Source of the DNA: Bacteroidota bacterium
Lineage (GTDB): Bacteria; Bacteroidota; Bacteroidia; NS11-12g; UBA955
NCBI GenBank assembly: GCA_008081305.1
Contig: VMCP01000160.1
Coordinates: 1-14,571 of the forward strand
Length of the DNA stretch: 14,571 nucleotides
Direction: 5' to 3'
Shown here: positions 7,396 to 14,571 of the stretch, in pieces
How the letters are laid out: every line of letters begins with the position of its first letter
Numbering within the stretch: position 1 is the first letter of the stretch
Made by a program: the position numbers and the translations under genes
The notes under the pieces: generated by a model
Databases searched by the model: none
What the model was told of the DNA's origin: nothing
The model's input: only the letters and a program-made list of their open reading frames with translations

Positions 7396-8696
7396 ATCGA
7401 GAGGTCAAAATAGTCTAGAGATCGCTCCATAGCGATTCCTCTACTTCCCTTAATAAAGATATAATCACTGTCCACAGGATGGGTGTCGAACCATGCTAGC
7501 ATGGTTTCTACAGTTTCGAAAACAAAAGGGTAGGAAGGAACTGCTTTTTTGAATTCACTTCCGACCAAGTAAATATCTTCAAATCCGAGGTTTTGAGCGA
7601 TTTCAAAGATGGATCTGTGCTCACCTTGACTATGAGCGCCCATCTCTAGCATATCGCCAAGTAAAATGGTTTTACTTCCCGTGATGGTGGAAAAGCTCTT
7701 TAATCCAAGTTCCATACTACTTGGATTGGCATTGTATGCATCTAGGAAAATTTGTTGCCCTTTATCATTTATTAGCCATTGTGAACGGTTGTTGTTAGGC
7801 TCGTATGCGCAACATCTATCGATGGCAGTTCGAATAGCAATTCCAAAGTAATGACCTATCGTAACCGCAGCAGCGATGTTATAAGCATTGTAAGACCCAC
7901 CAATTTTTGATTGAAATGTCCCCATATTTTCACCCTTGAAGAATACCTCAAAGTGTAATTGAGGCATTTCCTGAGTAATGTTTAGATAAAGATCTGCATT
8001 CCTATGGTATAGACTATAGCTGATGGTTTGATCGAGTCTCTTCGACATATTTCCTAACCATTGGTCGTCCATATTTACGGTTGCAATAGCATTGTCTCTT
8101 TGCAGCATCAGGTATAATTCACTTTCTTCTCTAGCTATGGATTCTAAATCTTCGAAACCCTCGAGGTGTTCTTTGCCAATATTGGTGATGATTCCTATAT
8201 CTGCTTTGAATAAATCGCACAATACGCCCATCTCACCTGGATGATTGGTGCCTAATTCAATGGCACCAATTTCTAGATCTAATGGAAGTGATAGTAACGT
8301 TAATGGTACTCCAATATGATTGTTGAAATTACCTGGAGTGGCTTGAAATCTAAATGAAGGTGAAAGTACAGCAGAAATCAATTCCTTTGTTGTTGTCTTA
8401 CCATTTGATCCTCCAATTGCGATTAATTTCGATTCTAATCTAGATGCATGATGTTTCGATAGATCAAGGAGTACTTGATTGGGATTCTCAACCGTTATAA
8501 ATGCATTGTTTCCGGTTTCGGTAGTTACCACATATTTAGCACCAAGTTCTGAAGCACGTTGAGCGAAAGCATTTCCATTGAAATTTCCGCCAGAAAGGCA
8601 AATGAATAAGCTATCCTTAACGTTCTTACGTGTATCCGTTGCTATTTTCTGCCTTACATCCAGAAAGCAATCGTATATGTGATCAATGTTACTCAT
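7392..8696 (-). CDS. murF: UDP-N-acetylmuramoyl-tripeptide--D-alanyl-D-alanine ligase (MurF)
   Basis: MurF joins D-Ala-D-Ala to the UDP-MurNAc-tripeptide with ATP, the last cytoplasmic step of peptidoglycan precursor synthesis. Length is 434 residues; E. coli MurF is about 450. The N-terminal substrate domain shows ATDTRK and FICLSGGNFNGNAFA. The central ATPase domain has the P-loop GSNGKTTTKE (96-105), GNFNNHIGVPLTLL, ELGTNHPGEMG and NIGKEHLEGF (172-181). The C-terminal domain has DAYNANPSSM, LGDMLEMG and KGSRGIAMERSL. One oddity: in AREESELY (188-195), Glu191 sits where most Mur ligases have the carbamylated Mg-binding lysine (AKAKGEIF in E. coli). Everything else is conserved, so the enzyme is likely active. 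ATG at 8696 lies inside a perfect palindrome. It converges on nuoH with overlapping stops (TTAA). Confidence 0.94.
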   Translation of the reverse strand: MSNIDHIYDCFLDVRQKIATDTRKNVKDSLFICLSGGNFNGNAFAQRASELGAKYVVTTETGNNAFITVENPNQVLLDLSKHHASRLESKLIAIGGSNGKTTTKELISAVLSPSFRFQATPGNFNNHIGVPLTLLSLPLDLEIGAIELGTNHPGEMGVLCDLFKADIGIITNIGKEHLEGFEDLESIAREESELYLMLQRDNAIATVNMDDQWLGNMSKRLDQTISYSLYHRNADLYLNITQEMPQLHFEVFFKGENMGTFQSKIGGSYNAYNIAAAVTIGHYFGIAIRTAIDRCCAYEPNNNRSQWLINDKGQQIFLDAYNANPSSMELGLKSFSTITGSKTILLGDMLEMGAHSQGEHRSIFEIAQNLGFEDIYLVGSEFKKAVPSYPFVFETVETMLAWFDTHPVDSDYIFIKGSRGIAMERSLDYFDLSI

Positions 8697-8710
8697 AAGA
8701 CTCTTATGAG
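8692..8710. promoter_or_regulatory. Perfect 9-bp inverted repeat over the murF start (operator-like)
   Basis: The plus strand reads CTCATAAGA-C-TCTTATGAG: two perfect 9-base arms (8692-8700 and 8702-8710) around one base. The left arm contains the murF initiator (CAT at 8694-8696) and the right arm lies two bases from the candidate murF -7 element, so the site covers the expected transcription start and whole short leader. It could bind a dimeric regulator. As RNA it could fold as an 8-bp stem with a 3-base loop that hides the AUG. Which of these applies, if either, cannot be told from sequence. Confidence 0.5.
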
Positions 8711-8712
8711 GT

Positions 8713-8720
8713 CAAAAATA
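8713..8720 (-). promoter_or_regulatory. Candidate -7 element (TATTTTTG) for murF
   Basis: The minus strand reads TATTTTTG, a perfect TAnnTTTG match, ending 16 bases before the murF ATG. No clean TTTG/TTG box is found 19-21 bases further upstream. It is the same octamer as that before the CxxCH protein gene. The predicted start of transcription falls within the adjacent palindrome. Confidence 0.4.
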
Positions 8721-8730
8721 CATCACTTAC

Positions 8731-8761
8731 TTTAGAAAGGAATGGGAATTGCTTACATTTG
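8731..8761 (+). promoter_or_regulatory. Candidate Bacteroidota promoter for the VCBS-repeat gene
   Basis: TTTA at 8731-8734 (one mismatch to the -33 box TTTG), a 19-base spacer, then TACATTTG at 8754-8761, a perfect TAnnTTTG. Spacing and -7 box fit the Bacteroidota housekeeping sigma consensus. The box ends only 3 bases before the ATG at 8765, so the transcript would start at or next to the start codon. Confidence 0.45.
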
Positions 8762-8764
8762 GGT

Positions 8765-11035
8765 ATGCGGTTTTTAGGGGTGTTTTTATTATTGTGTTTA
8801 TGGCCTTACCTAGGAATGTCTCAAACGCGATATGAGATTAAGAATGGTCCTTTTACAAAAGTCGGAGAAAATGATATTAGCGATGCTTTTTTGGGAGGAT
8901 TGAATTCTCCTCAGTTTGCGGAAATCGATTTGAACCAAGATAAAGTCATGGATTTATTGGTTTTTGATCGATCTGACTTTAGCATTATGCCATTTCTCAG
9001 GGTTCAAAAGAGTCGTTTGGTTTACGCACCAGAATACTTGAAAGTATTACCATCCGCAAAAAACTTTTTAATAACCGCAGATTTAAATAGCGATGGTTAT
9101 GCGGATATATTCACGAGTACAGAAACGGGTGACTTAATCATTCACCTTAACGAATACACCAAAAATAATTCCCTTTCTTTTAGGTCGTTAGGTGAGGGGT
9201 ATTACAGAAATCAATACGAAGAGGGATTTCCAATTTTGTATAATCCTTTAAGCTTATCAAACGCAGTGACAGATTTACCTGGTATCCTAGATATGGATGG
9301 TGATGGTGACATTGACATTGTAAATTACGATCAGTTCAATTTGACCTACATGATGTATAAGGATGTGCGCGAAGAGAAGGAATGGGAGGCCGATACATTT
9401 GAATTCCAAAATATGGATTATTGTTTTGGATACTTTTGGGAGGGGTTTGATAGTGAAATAAAACTCAATAACTGTCCGATCGATCTTAGCTTTCCATTAA
9501 AGTTAAAGCCTCGTCATGTTGGAGGGGCAAGCTGTTGGTTTTACGATGAAGACCACGATGGAGATATGGAGATGTATATGGCCAATCTTGATTTTAAGCG
9601 AATCACACGCTTGGTGAATGCAAAATCTGATGCGGACCATGGCTATGACACCATGGTCTTGGTGGATACTGCATTTTTAGATGGTAAAGTATTTGATGGG
9701 TTCATGTTTCCTGCTGGATACATGATAGACGTAGACCAAGATGGGCTTAAGGATATGGTAGTTGCTCCAAATTTAGCGGCCGAAGGGAAACAGACTAACC
9801 AAGTTTACTACTACAAAAACCACGGTGATTCTAGTTCTGCTAATTTCAAATTAGAACAATCCAATTTTATTATAGAGAAGATGCTCGACCACGGCGCGCA
9901 TAGTCAACCCTTGCTAATAGATTTGGATAATGACGGTGATCTAGATTTACTGGTTGGACATAACGGAGATTTTGAGCAAACAGCTGGGATTGCAGATCGC
10001 GTCAGCCACTACGAGAATACCGGCAATTACAAGGAACCTGTTTTTCAATGGCGCTCCAATGATTTTTTGAATTTGAGCAGCAAAGGAATCTCGAAAATAT
10101 CATTGTCAAAAGGCGATGTAGATAATGATGGTAGGGAAGATATTCTTTATGGTACATTAAAAGGCGAATTGTATTTCCTTAGACAAGTGGATAACAAATG
10201 GGAATCACCCCAACGTCTTTTGAGTAATTACACAAGGAAAATAGGGGAAAGTAGTTGGGCGCCAGCTGTAATTGATTATAACCAAGACGGTATCAATGAT
10301 TTATTGATAGGTTTTTACAACGGAAATGTTGGGCTTTTTGAGGGTGTTTCTAAAACCAGTCCAGATTTTGAATGGAAATCCTCTCATGCTTTTGGCATAA
10401 AATCGAATGCATGGTTGGAAAATTTGAGTGAGCCTGATTTTGCAAGCTATGGATATGCTAGACCCTCGGTTTCTGATATCGACAACGATGGAAATTTAGA
10501 GGTGATTGTAGGCGGTTATGAAGGTGTTTTGCGCGTGTATCATATAGAGAACCACAACTATTCCGATAGTCTATCTGCTCAGGAAAATCTTACCTTTAAA
10601 ACTCACAAAGGAGATACTTTCGATTTCTATTTGGGCGGAGGGATATCGCCTACCTTAGGAGATATTACCGGTGACAGTATTCCTGATTTAATCATTGGAG
10701 GAGTTCGAGGTGGACTTCAATTTGGAATGAGTAACCAATCTTCAAAGAATTCTATAAACAAGGAAGTCCTAGCAAAGAACGATTTGCTCGTTTATCCTAA
10801 TCCAATTACCATTGGGACGTGGTTACATGTCAAGAACCCAAATATGCAATATGCTAGTAAGGTAGAAATCTACAATAACCAGGGGCAGTTAGTGATTAAC
10901 AAGCATATTAATAAGGGGGAATCACAAATCAATATTCGAATGAGATCCGAATTGACCCCGGGTTTTTATCATGTAAGGGTAAGCAATGAAGTGCTACATA
11001 ATAGCGCAAGCGCTCACTTTATTCTTACTCAGTAA
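8765..11035 (+). CDS. Secreted VCBS/FG-GAP repeat protein with T9SS type A sorting domain
   Basis: A 756-residue exported protein. Residues 1 to about 20 are a signal peptide (MRFLGVFLLLCLWPYLGMSQ). The body carries about ten Asp-rich loops of the DxDxDGxxD kind at roughly 55-63, 106-114, 176-184, 261-269, 322-330, 386-394, 451-459, 504-512, 571-579 and 633-641. Most are followed by a hydrophobic strand and a Gly-rich turn (for example LIDLDNDGDLDLLVGHNG), as in VCBS/FG-GAP beta-propeller repeats that bind calcium. From about 673 (LLVYPNP) to the end (VEIYNNQGQLV, LTPGFYHVRV) it is a type A T9SS sorting domain, so it should be secreted or anchored on the cell surface. The role is unknown; adhesion or polymer binding is only a guess. 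I chose ATG at 8765; a TTG at 8759 would add two residues but lies in the promoter box. Its 3' end overlaps the convergent ABC gene by 11 bases. Confidence 0.9.
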   Translation: MRFLGVFLLLCLWPYLGMSQTRYEIKNGPFTKVGENDISDAFLGGLNSPQFAEIDLNQDKVMDLLVFDRSDFSIMPFLRVQKSRLVYAPEYLKVLPSAKNFLITADLNSDGYADIFTSTETGDLIIHLNEYTKNNSLSFRSLGEGYYRNQYEEGFPILYNPLSLSNAVTDLPGILDMDGDGDIDIVNYDQFNLTYMMYKDVREEKEWEADTFEFQNMDYCFGYFWEGFDSEIKLNNCPIDLSFPLKLKPRHVGGASCWFYDEDHDGDMEMYMANLDFKRITRLVNAKSDADHGYDTMVLVDTAFLDGKVFDGFMFPAGYMIDVDQDGLKDMVVAPNLAAEGKQTNQVYYYKNHGDSSSANFKLEQSNFIIEKMLDHGAHSQPLLIDLDNDGDLDLLVGHNGDFEQTAGIADRVSHYENTGNYKEPVFQWRSNDFLNLSSKGISKISLSKGDVDNDGREDILYGTLKGELYFLRQVDNKWESPQRLLSNYTRKIGESSWAPAVIDYNQDGINDLLIGFYNGNVGLFEGVSKTSPDFEWKSSHAFGIKSNAWLENLSEPDFASYGYARPSVSDIDNDGNLEVIVGGYEGVLRVYHIENHNYSDSLSAQENLTFKTHKGDTFDFYLGGGISPTLGDITGDSIPDLIIGGVRGGLQFGMSNQSSKNSINKEVLAKNDLLVYPNPITIGTWLHVKNPNMQYASKVEIYNNQGQLVINKHINKGESQINIRMRSELTPGFYHVRVSNEVLHNSASAHFILTQ

Positions 11036-11666
11036 TGATTTGTTTGGCTTCTATTCGAAGTCGTTGACTTACCTTTTGATACTCTTTATCATCATTGGAG
11101 GCAACAACAATAGCTTTTTTATCTTGACATTGATTCCAAAGCTCGTTGTATAAATCGAAGCCGTTCTGATCTAAATTAGACAGTGGTTCATCAAGGATAA
11201 TCAGTGGGACATTGGTTAAGAAAGCTCCACAGAGTTTTACGCGCTGTTTCATTCCGGATGAGAAGGTGTACATGGGCTTTTTAATTGCTCTATTGCTGAA
11301 TTTGCACTGTTCTTGAAGTGTGTTCAAATCAACGTTTGAATCGAACCCCTTGGTCTTGTCCATAAAAGCAAACCATTCCTTTACTGTAAACTCCTCAGGG
11401 AGTTCCATGGCAGGAGAGCTCAGACTATATAAGCTATGTAATTCCGATGACTTGGTTTCGATATTATCCTTATTGAAAATAGAAACTTCACCTTCGGTAG
11501 GAGATATCTGTCCAATCAACATTCTTGCTAATGTTGACTTACCAGAACCGTTATTGCCTAATAGGGCATAAGAACTAGATGCTTTTAGCTGGAATGTGTA
11601 ATTGAATCCTCTAAACAACCAAGAGCCATAGTAACTCTTTCCCACATTAGAGAATTTAATAATCAT
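11025..11666 (-). CDS. ABC-type ATP-binding protein with non-canonical Q- and H-loops
   Basis: A single 213-residue nucleotide-binding domain. Walker A is GNNGSGKST (37-45), the signature is FSSGMKQR (135-142), and Walker B is LIILDEP (155-161) with D-loop SNLD. Two switch positions differ from the norm. The segment usually giving the Q-loop Gln reads SLSSPAMELPEEFTV (from residue 81), and the H-loop His appears to be Asn191 in VVASNDD. The Ser/Ala-Pro variant of the first segment seems usual for a Bacteroidota ATPase family, by memory. No membrane partner is encoded nearby. It starts 4 bases after lpxA, as last gene of the lpxD-lpxC/fabZ-lpxA unit, which suggests an envelope-related role, but lipid export is not shown. 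The substrate is unknown. Confidence 0.87.
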   Translation of the reverse strand: MIIKFSNVGKSYYGSWLFRGFNYTFQLKASSSYALLGNNGSGKSTLARMLIGQISPTEGEVSIFNKDNIETKSSELHSLYSLSSPAMELPEEFTVKEWFAFMDKTKGFDSNVDLNTLQEQCKFSNRAIKKPMYTFSSGMKQRVKLCGAFLTNVPLIILDEPLSNLDQNGFDLYNELWNQCQDKKAIVVASNDDKEYQKVSQRLRIEAKQIITE

Positions 11667-11670
11667 ATCG

Positions 11671-12453
11671 TCATTTTGCGATGTAGCCTTTCATTACGCC
11701 TCGATCAGACTCCTTGATGAAGGCGATGATTTCGTCTCGTTCAGCTGAAGGAGAGAAATCAGCCTCGATTAATTTTAAGGCTTTTGCTGTATTGGAGCTT
11801 TTAACAAATAAAGTGCGATAGATATCCTGGATTTCCGCAATTTTTTCGTTCGTAAATCCTCGTCGACGCATTCCAATACTATTCGTGCCTTCATAGGACA
11901 ACGGTTCTCTCGCTGCCTTTGTATATGGTGGTACGTCTTTTCTTACCAATGAACCACCACTAATCATTACATGTTTACCTATGTTCACAAACTGATGAAC
12001 CAATGCAGCCCCACCTAGAATCGCCCATTCGCCTATTTCAACATGACCTGCTACTTGAACGCTATTGGCTAGTATACAATGATCACCCACAACACAATCG
12101 TGAGCAAGGTGAACATAGGCCATCAGTAATACGTTGCTACCCACTTTTGTCGCACCGGAGGCGTTAGTGCCTTTGTTAATCGTTACATATTCACGAATAG
12201 TGGTATTGTCTCCGATTTCTGTGTATGTATCCTCACCCTCATATTTTAGGTCTTGGGGTATTGCACCGATAGACGCCCCTGGAAAAATCTTACAATTCTT
12301 ACCTATTCTGGTTCCTCTGAAGATGATGGCACCTGACATGACATGTGTTCCTTCATTTATTTCTACATCCGCATGAATAGTCACAAAAGGGTCAATGACA
12401 ACATTGTCGGCAATTTTTGCACTTGGATGGACGTATGCTAGGGGTTGTATCAT
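11671..12453 (-). CDS. lpxA: Acyl-ACP--UDP-N-acetylglucosamine O-acyltransferase (LpxA)
   Basis: Catalyses the first lipid A step, transfer of a 3-hydroxyacyl chain from ACP to the 3-OH of UDP-GlcNAc. It has 260 residues: an N-terminal left-handed beta-helix of hexapeptide repeats (about 1-185) and a C-terminal helical part with GMRRRGFTNEKI. The catalytic base is His118 in HLAHDC (E. coli His125), and His115, His137, His153 and Gln154 match other conserved positions. The position equivalent to the E. coli chain-length ruler Gly173 is Gly166 in MISGGSLV, which favours long acyl chains, about C14 or longer (inference from the family). It lies 6 bases after lpxC-fabZ and 4 bases before the ABC gene. 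Confidence 0.96.
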   Translation of the reverse strand: MIQPLAYVHPSAKIADNVVIDPFVTIHADVEINEGTHVMSGAIIFRGTRIGKNCKIFPGASIGAIPQDLKYEGEDTYTEIGDNTTIREYVTINKGTNASGATKVGSNVLLMAYVHLAHDCVVGDHCILANSVQVAGHVEIGEWAILGGAALVHQFVNIGKHVMISGGSLVRKDVPPYTKAAREPLSYEGTNSIGMRRRGFTNEKIAEIQDIYRTLFVKSSNTAKALKLIEADFSPSAERDEIIAFIKESDRGVMKGYIAK

Positions 12454-12459
12454 CTTACT

Positions 12460-13869
12460 TTATTTGATTTTTGCGATTTGTGCCATGAGTTCAGATTCAC
12501 AAACAAGTTTTTCACCTACCCATGATCGTGCTTTCATTTTGCATATACCTCTTCTTACGGGCTCTGTCAATTCAAGTTTCATCACGAGGGTGTCACCTGG
12601 AACCACTTTGTCTTTAAATTTAGTATTGTCTATTTTCATGAAGTAGGTACCATAATTCTCCGGGTCTTCAACAGTACTTAATACCAATATACCTCCCGTT
12701 TGCGCCATGGCCTCTATTTGTAAAACACCAGGCATTATAGGGTCACCAGGGAAATGTCCATCAAAAAAGGGTTGATCGTAAGTGATGTTTTTGATACCAA
12801 CTACATGGGTTTCACTTATTTCCGTAATCTTATCTACCAACAAAAAAGGATGTGCGTGTGGTAGCATCGTGATAATATCTTTTGTGGTATATACGGGTTT
12901 TTCATTTGGATTATATACCGGGCGACCTTCCTGTTTTCTTCTGATTTCTTTCTTGATGACTTGTTTTACTTTTTTTGCAAAGGCGACATTTGAAGCATGT
13001 CCCGGGCGTGCTGCCATGATTTGCCCTTTGATGGGCATACCAATTAAGGATAAGTCACCAACCATGTCCAGTAATTTGTGACGCGCAGGTTCATTGCTAA
13101 AGCGTAAATCCAGGTTGTTAAGAATACCGTCTTTTTTCACCTCAACGGATTTTTTATTGAAAACTACTGCTAAGCGATCCAATTCTTCTTGACTTACTTC
13201 TTTATCTACAACAACAATCGCGTTGTTTAGATCTCCTCCTTTGATTAAGTCATTTTGAAGTAAATACTCTAATTCATGTAGGAAACAAAATGTTCTACAT
13301 GGAGCAATTTCATCTTGGAAATCTTGTATGTTGGTCAGGGATGCATGCTGTGTTCCTAAAACAGGAGAGTTGTAATCAACCATTACTGTGAGCCTGTAAT
13401 CATCAACTGGCATGGCGATGATTTCAACTCCTGTTTCCTCGTCTTGGTAGTGGATGTTATAAGGAATCTCAAAATACTCTTTTTGTTCATCAAGCTCAAC
13501 CGTTCCTATTTCATTAATACCCTTAACAAATTCAATACTACTCCCATCCATGATGGGCATCTCAGGCCCGTCAATTTGGATTAATGCATTATCCACTTCA
13601 GAACCCACCAATGCAGCAAGTACATGTTCAACCGTGGATATACTTACTCCTTCTTTTTCTAAGGTGGTTCCTCGGGAGGTGTCTGTCACTAAGTCACAAT
13701 CAGCCTCAATGATGATGTCATTCTCAACATCTGTACGTTGAAACTTATACCCATGGTTAGCTTCTGCTGGGCAGAGAGTTACTTTCGTTGGTTTTCCGGT
13801 GTGTAAACCAACACCATTAAATGAAATTTTACCGTTTAAGGTGGTTTGTTTATTGTTGATACTACTCAT
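12460..13869 (-). CDS. lpxC-fabZ: Bifunctional LpxC-FabZ: UDP-3-O-acyl-GlcNAc deacetylase / 3-hydroxyacyl-ACP dehydratase
   Basis: A 469-residue fusion. Residues 1 to about 312 are LpxC, the zinc deacetylase at the committed step of lipid A synthesis: Glu81-His82 in STVEHVLAAL, His264 and Asp268 in EPARHKLLDMVGDLSLIG, and His291 in PGHASN supply the zinc ligands and catalytic residues. After a short charged linker (about 308-327), residues from about 328 form FabZ, with His338 in LPHAHPFLLVDKI and Glu386 in MPGVLQIEAMAQTG as the dehydratase dyad. Joining the two enzymes puts competing uses of 3-hydroxyacyl-ACP in one polypeptide; this fusion is known across Bacteroidota. The start overlaps lpxD by 8 bases, and lpxA follows after 6. 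Confidence 0.97.
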   Translation of the reverse strand: MSSINNKQTTLNGKISFNGVGLHTGKPTKVTLCPAEANHGYKFQRTDVENDIIIEADCDLVTDTSRGTTLEKEGVSISTVEHVLAALVGSEVDNALIQIDGPEMPIMDGSSIEFVKGINEIGTVELDEQKEYFEIPYNIHYQDEETGVEIIAMPVDDYRLTVMVDYNSPVLGTQHASLTNIQDFQDEIAPCRTFCFLHELEYLLQNDLIKGGDLNNAIVVVDKEVSQEELDRLAVVFNKKSVEVKKDGILNNLDLRFSNEPARHKLLDMVGDLSLIGMPIKGQIMAARPGHASNVAFAKKVKQVIKKEIRRKQEGRPVYNPNEKPVYTTKDIITMLPHAHPFLLVDKITEISETHVVGIKNITYDQPFFDGHFPGDPIMPGVLQIEAMAQTGGILVLSTVEDPENYGTYFMKIDNTKFKDKVVPGDTLVMKLELTEPVRRGICKMKARSWVGEKLVCESELMAQIAKIK

Positions 13870-14571
13870 TTGAGTTTTTGAGTGCGTTTATTTCCTTTTT
13901 TAATTGATTGATTTCTTTGAAAAGATCTGAAACTTTCTGAGAACCAGCAATGCCGCGAAGATAAGAATTTAGATCCATTGCAGGGGTGCCCGACATTTTA
14001 CGATGACTACCTTTTATTGATTTGGTTATACCGGCCTGTCCTCCGAAAGAGTTAAATGGATCTACCGTAATATGTCCTGCCACACCTGCTTGGCCTCCAA
14101 AGACCGAGTGATGTCCAATTTTGGCACTTCCTGCTACTCCACATTGACTGGCCATCACCGTATGTTCTCCGATCTCTACATTATGTGCAATTTGGACTAA
14201 GTTATCAAGTTTAGTACCTTTACGAATAACGGTTTCCCCCATGGTTGCGCGATCGATACAGCAGTTTGCACCGAGTTCTACATCGTCTTCGATTTTTACG
14301 ATTCCCACTTGAGGTATTTTTTGGTATTCTCCGTTCACAGGAGCAAATCCAAAGCCATCGCTCCCTATTATGCTGCCAGCGTGAGCGGTAAACCGATTAC
14401 CGATATGAGTTTTGGAGTAAATCACTACACCCGGGAATAGGGTAGCAGCGTCTCCAATGGTTGTATCATTTGCAATACTCACTCTCTCATGAATCTGGGC
14501 ATTTTTTCCGATAATCACATTTTCATCAATATGAACAAATGGACCGATATATGAGCCTTCTCCGACGCGCG
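13862..14571 (-). CDS. lpxD: UDP-3-O-(3-hydroxyacyl)glucosamine N-acyltransferase (LpxD), 5' end off window
   Basis: Adds the second 3-hydroxyacyl chain, at the 2-amino group of the LpxC product. The window holds the last 235 or so residues; E. coli LpxD has about 340, so the N-terminal uridine-binding domain is off the right edge. The frame is open to 14571, reading VGEGSYIGPFVHIDENV before the GTG at 14518, so that GTG is an internal Val codon rather than the start. Visible are hexapeptide repeats, SDGFGFAP, CCIDRATMGETVI, the LDNLVQIAHNVEIG block with the catalytic His, AGHI with a second conserved His, and a C-terminal coiled coil (LFKEINQLKKEINALKN). It overlaps lpxC-fabZ by 8 bases. It is the first gene of the unit seen here. 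Confidence 0.95.
   Translation of the reverse strand, partial: RVGEGSYIGPFVHIDENVIIGKNAQIHERVSIANDTTIGDAATLFPGVVIYSKTHIGNRFTAHAGSIIGSDGFGFAPVNGEYQKIPQVGIVKIEDDVELGANCCIDRATMGETVIRKGTKLDNLVQIAHNVEIGEHTVMASQCGVAGSAKIGHHSVFGGQAGVAGHITVDPFNSFGGQAGITKSIKGSHRKMSGTPAMDLNSYLRGIAGSQKVSDLFKEINQLKKEINALKNSNE

Noticed and set aside
8759..8761. TTG at 8759 as the start of the VCBS-repeat gene
   Set aside because: It adds only two residues, lies inside the TACATTTG box, and an ATG with a good signal peptide follows at 8765.
14516..14518. GTG at 14518 as the start of lpxD
   Set aside because: The frame stays open upstream to the window edge and encodes more hexapeptide repeat (VGEGSYIGPF), so the gene continues off the window.
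1..14571. Mobile elements, CRISPR arrays, tRNA or rRNA genes
   Set aside because: No transposase, direct-repeat array, terminal inverted repeats or RNA gene pattern was seen on either strand.

Overview
The window looks like a core-genome segment of a Bacteroidota bacterium, most likely of the order Flavobacteriales. Four things point there. There are two secreted proteins with type IX secretion (T9SS) C-terminal sorting domains, one partial. LpxC is fused to FabZ. NuoG is the short form without the large molybdopterin-fold domain. Start sites have A-rich leaders with few Shine-Dalgarno sequences, and several perfect TAnnTTTG promoter elements are present. The DNA is AT-rich and codon use is even, with no mobile element, tRNA, rRNA or CRISPR array visible.

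Layout. (1) 1-757, minus strand: 5' part of a secreted, T9SS-sorted protein carrying one CxxCH motif; its C-terminal end lies off the left edge. (2) 758-869: divergent promoter region. (3) 870-7395, plus strand: a tightly packed nuoABCDEFGH operon with gaps or overlaps of a few bases, encoding the NADH-input module, the quinone-site subunits and two membrane subunits of respiratory complex I. nuoI-N do not follow. (4) 7392-8696, minus strand: murF, tail to tail with nuoH with overlapping stop codons. (5) 8697-8764: a 68-base divergent region with a perfect 9-bp inverted repeat over the murF start and promoter elements in both directions. (6) 8765-11035, plus strand: a large secreted VCBS/FG-GAP repeat protein with about ten calcium-loop motifs and a T9SS sorting domain. 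(7) 11025-14571, minus strand: an operon read lpxD (5' end off the right edge), lpxC-fabZ, lpxA, then an ABC-type ATPase.

Functionally there are two themes: respiratory energy conservation (complex I) and cell-envelope construction. The envelope part covers the early lipid A steps LpxA, LpxC and LpxD, FabZ for 3-hydroxyacyl-ACP metabolism, MurF for the last cytoplasmic peptidoglycan-precursor step, and two cell-surface or secreted proteins. I found no convincing novel multi-gene system. The points most worth a second look are the palindrome over the murF start, the apparent loss of the carbamylated lysine in MurF, the split complex I operon with short NuoG, the possibly leaderless VCBS gene, and the ABC ATPase with a non-canonical switch region.
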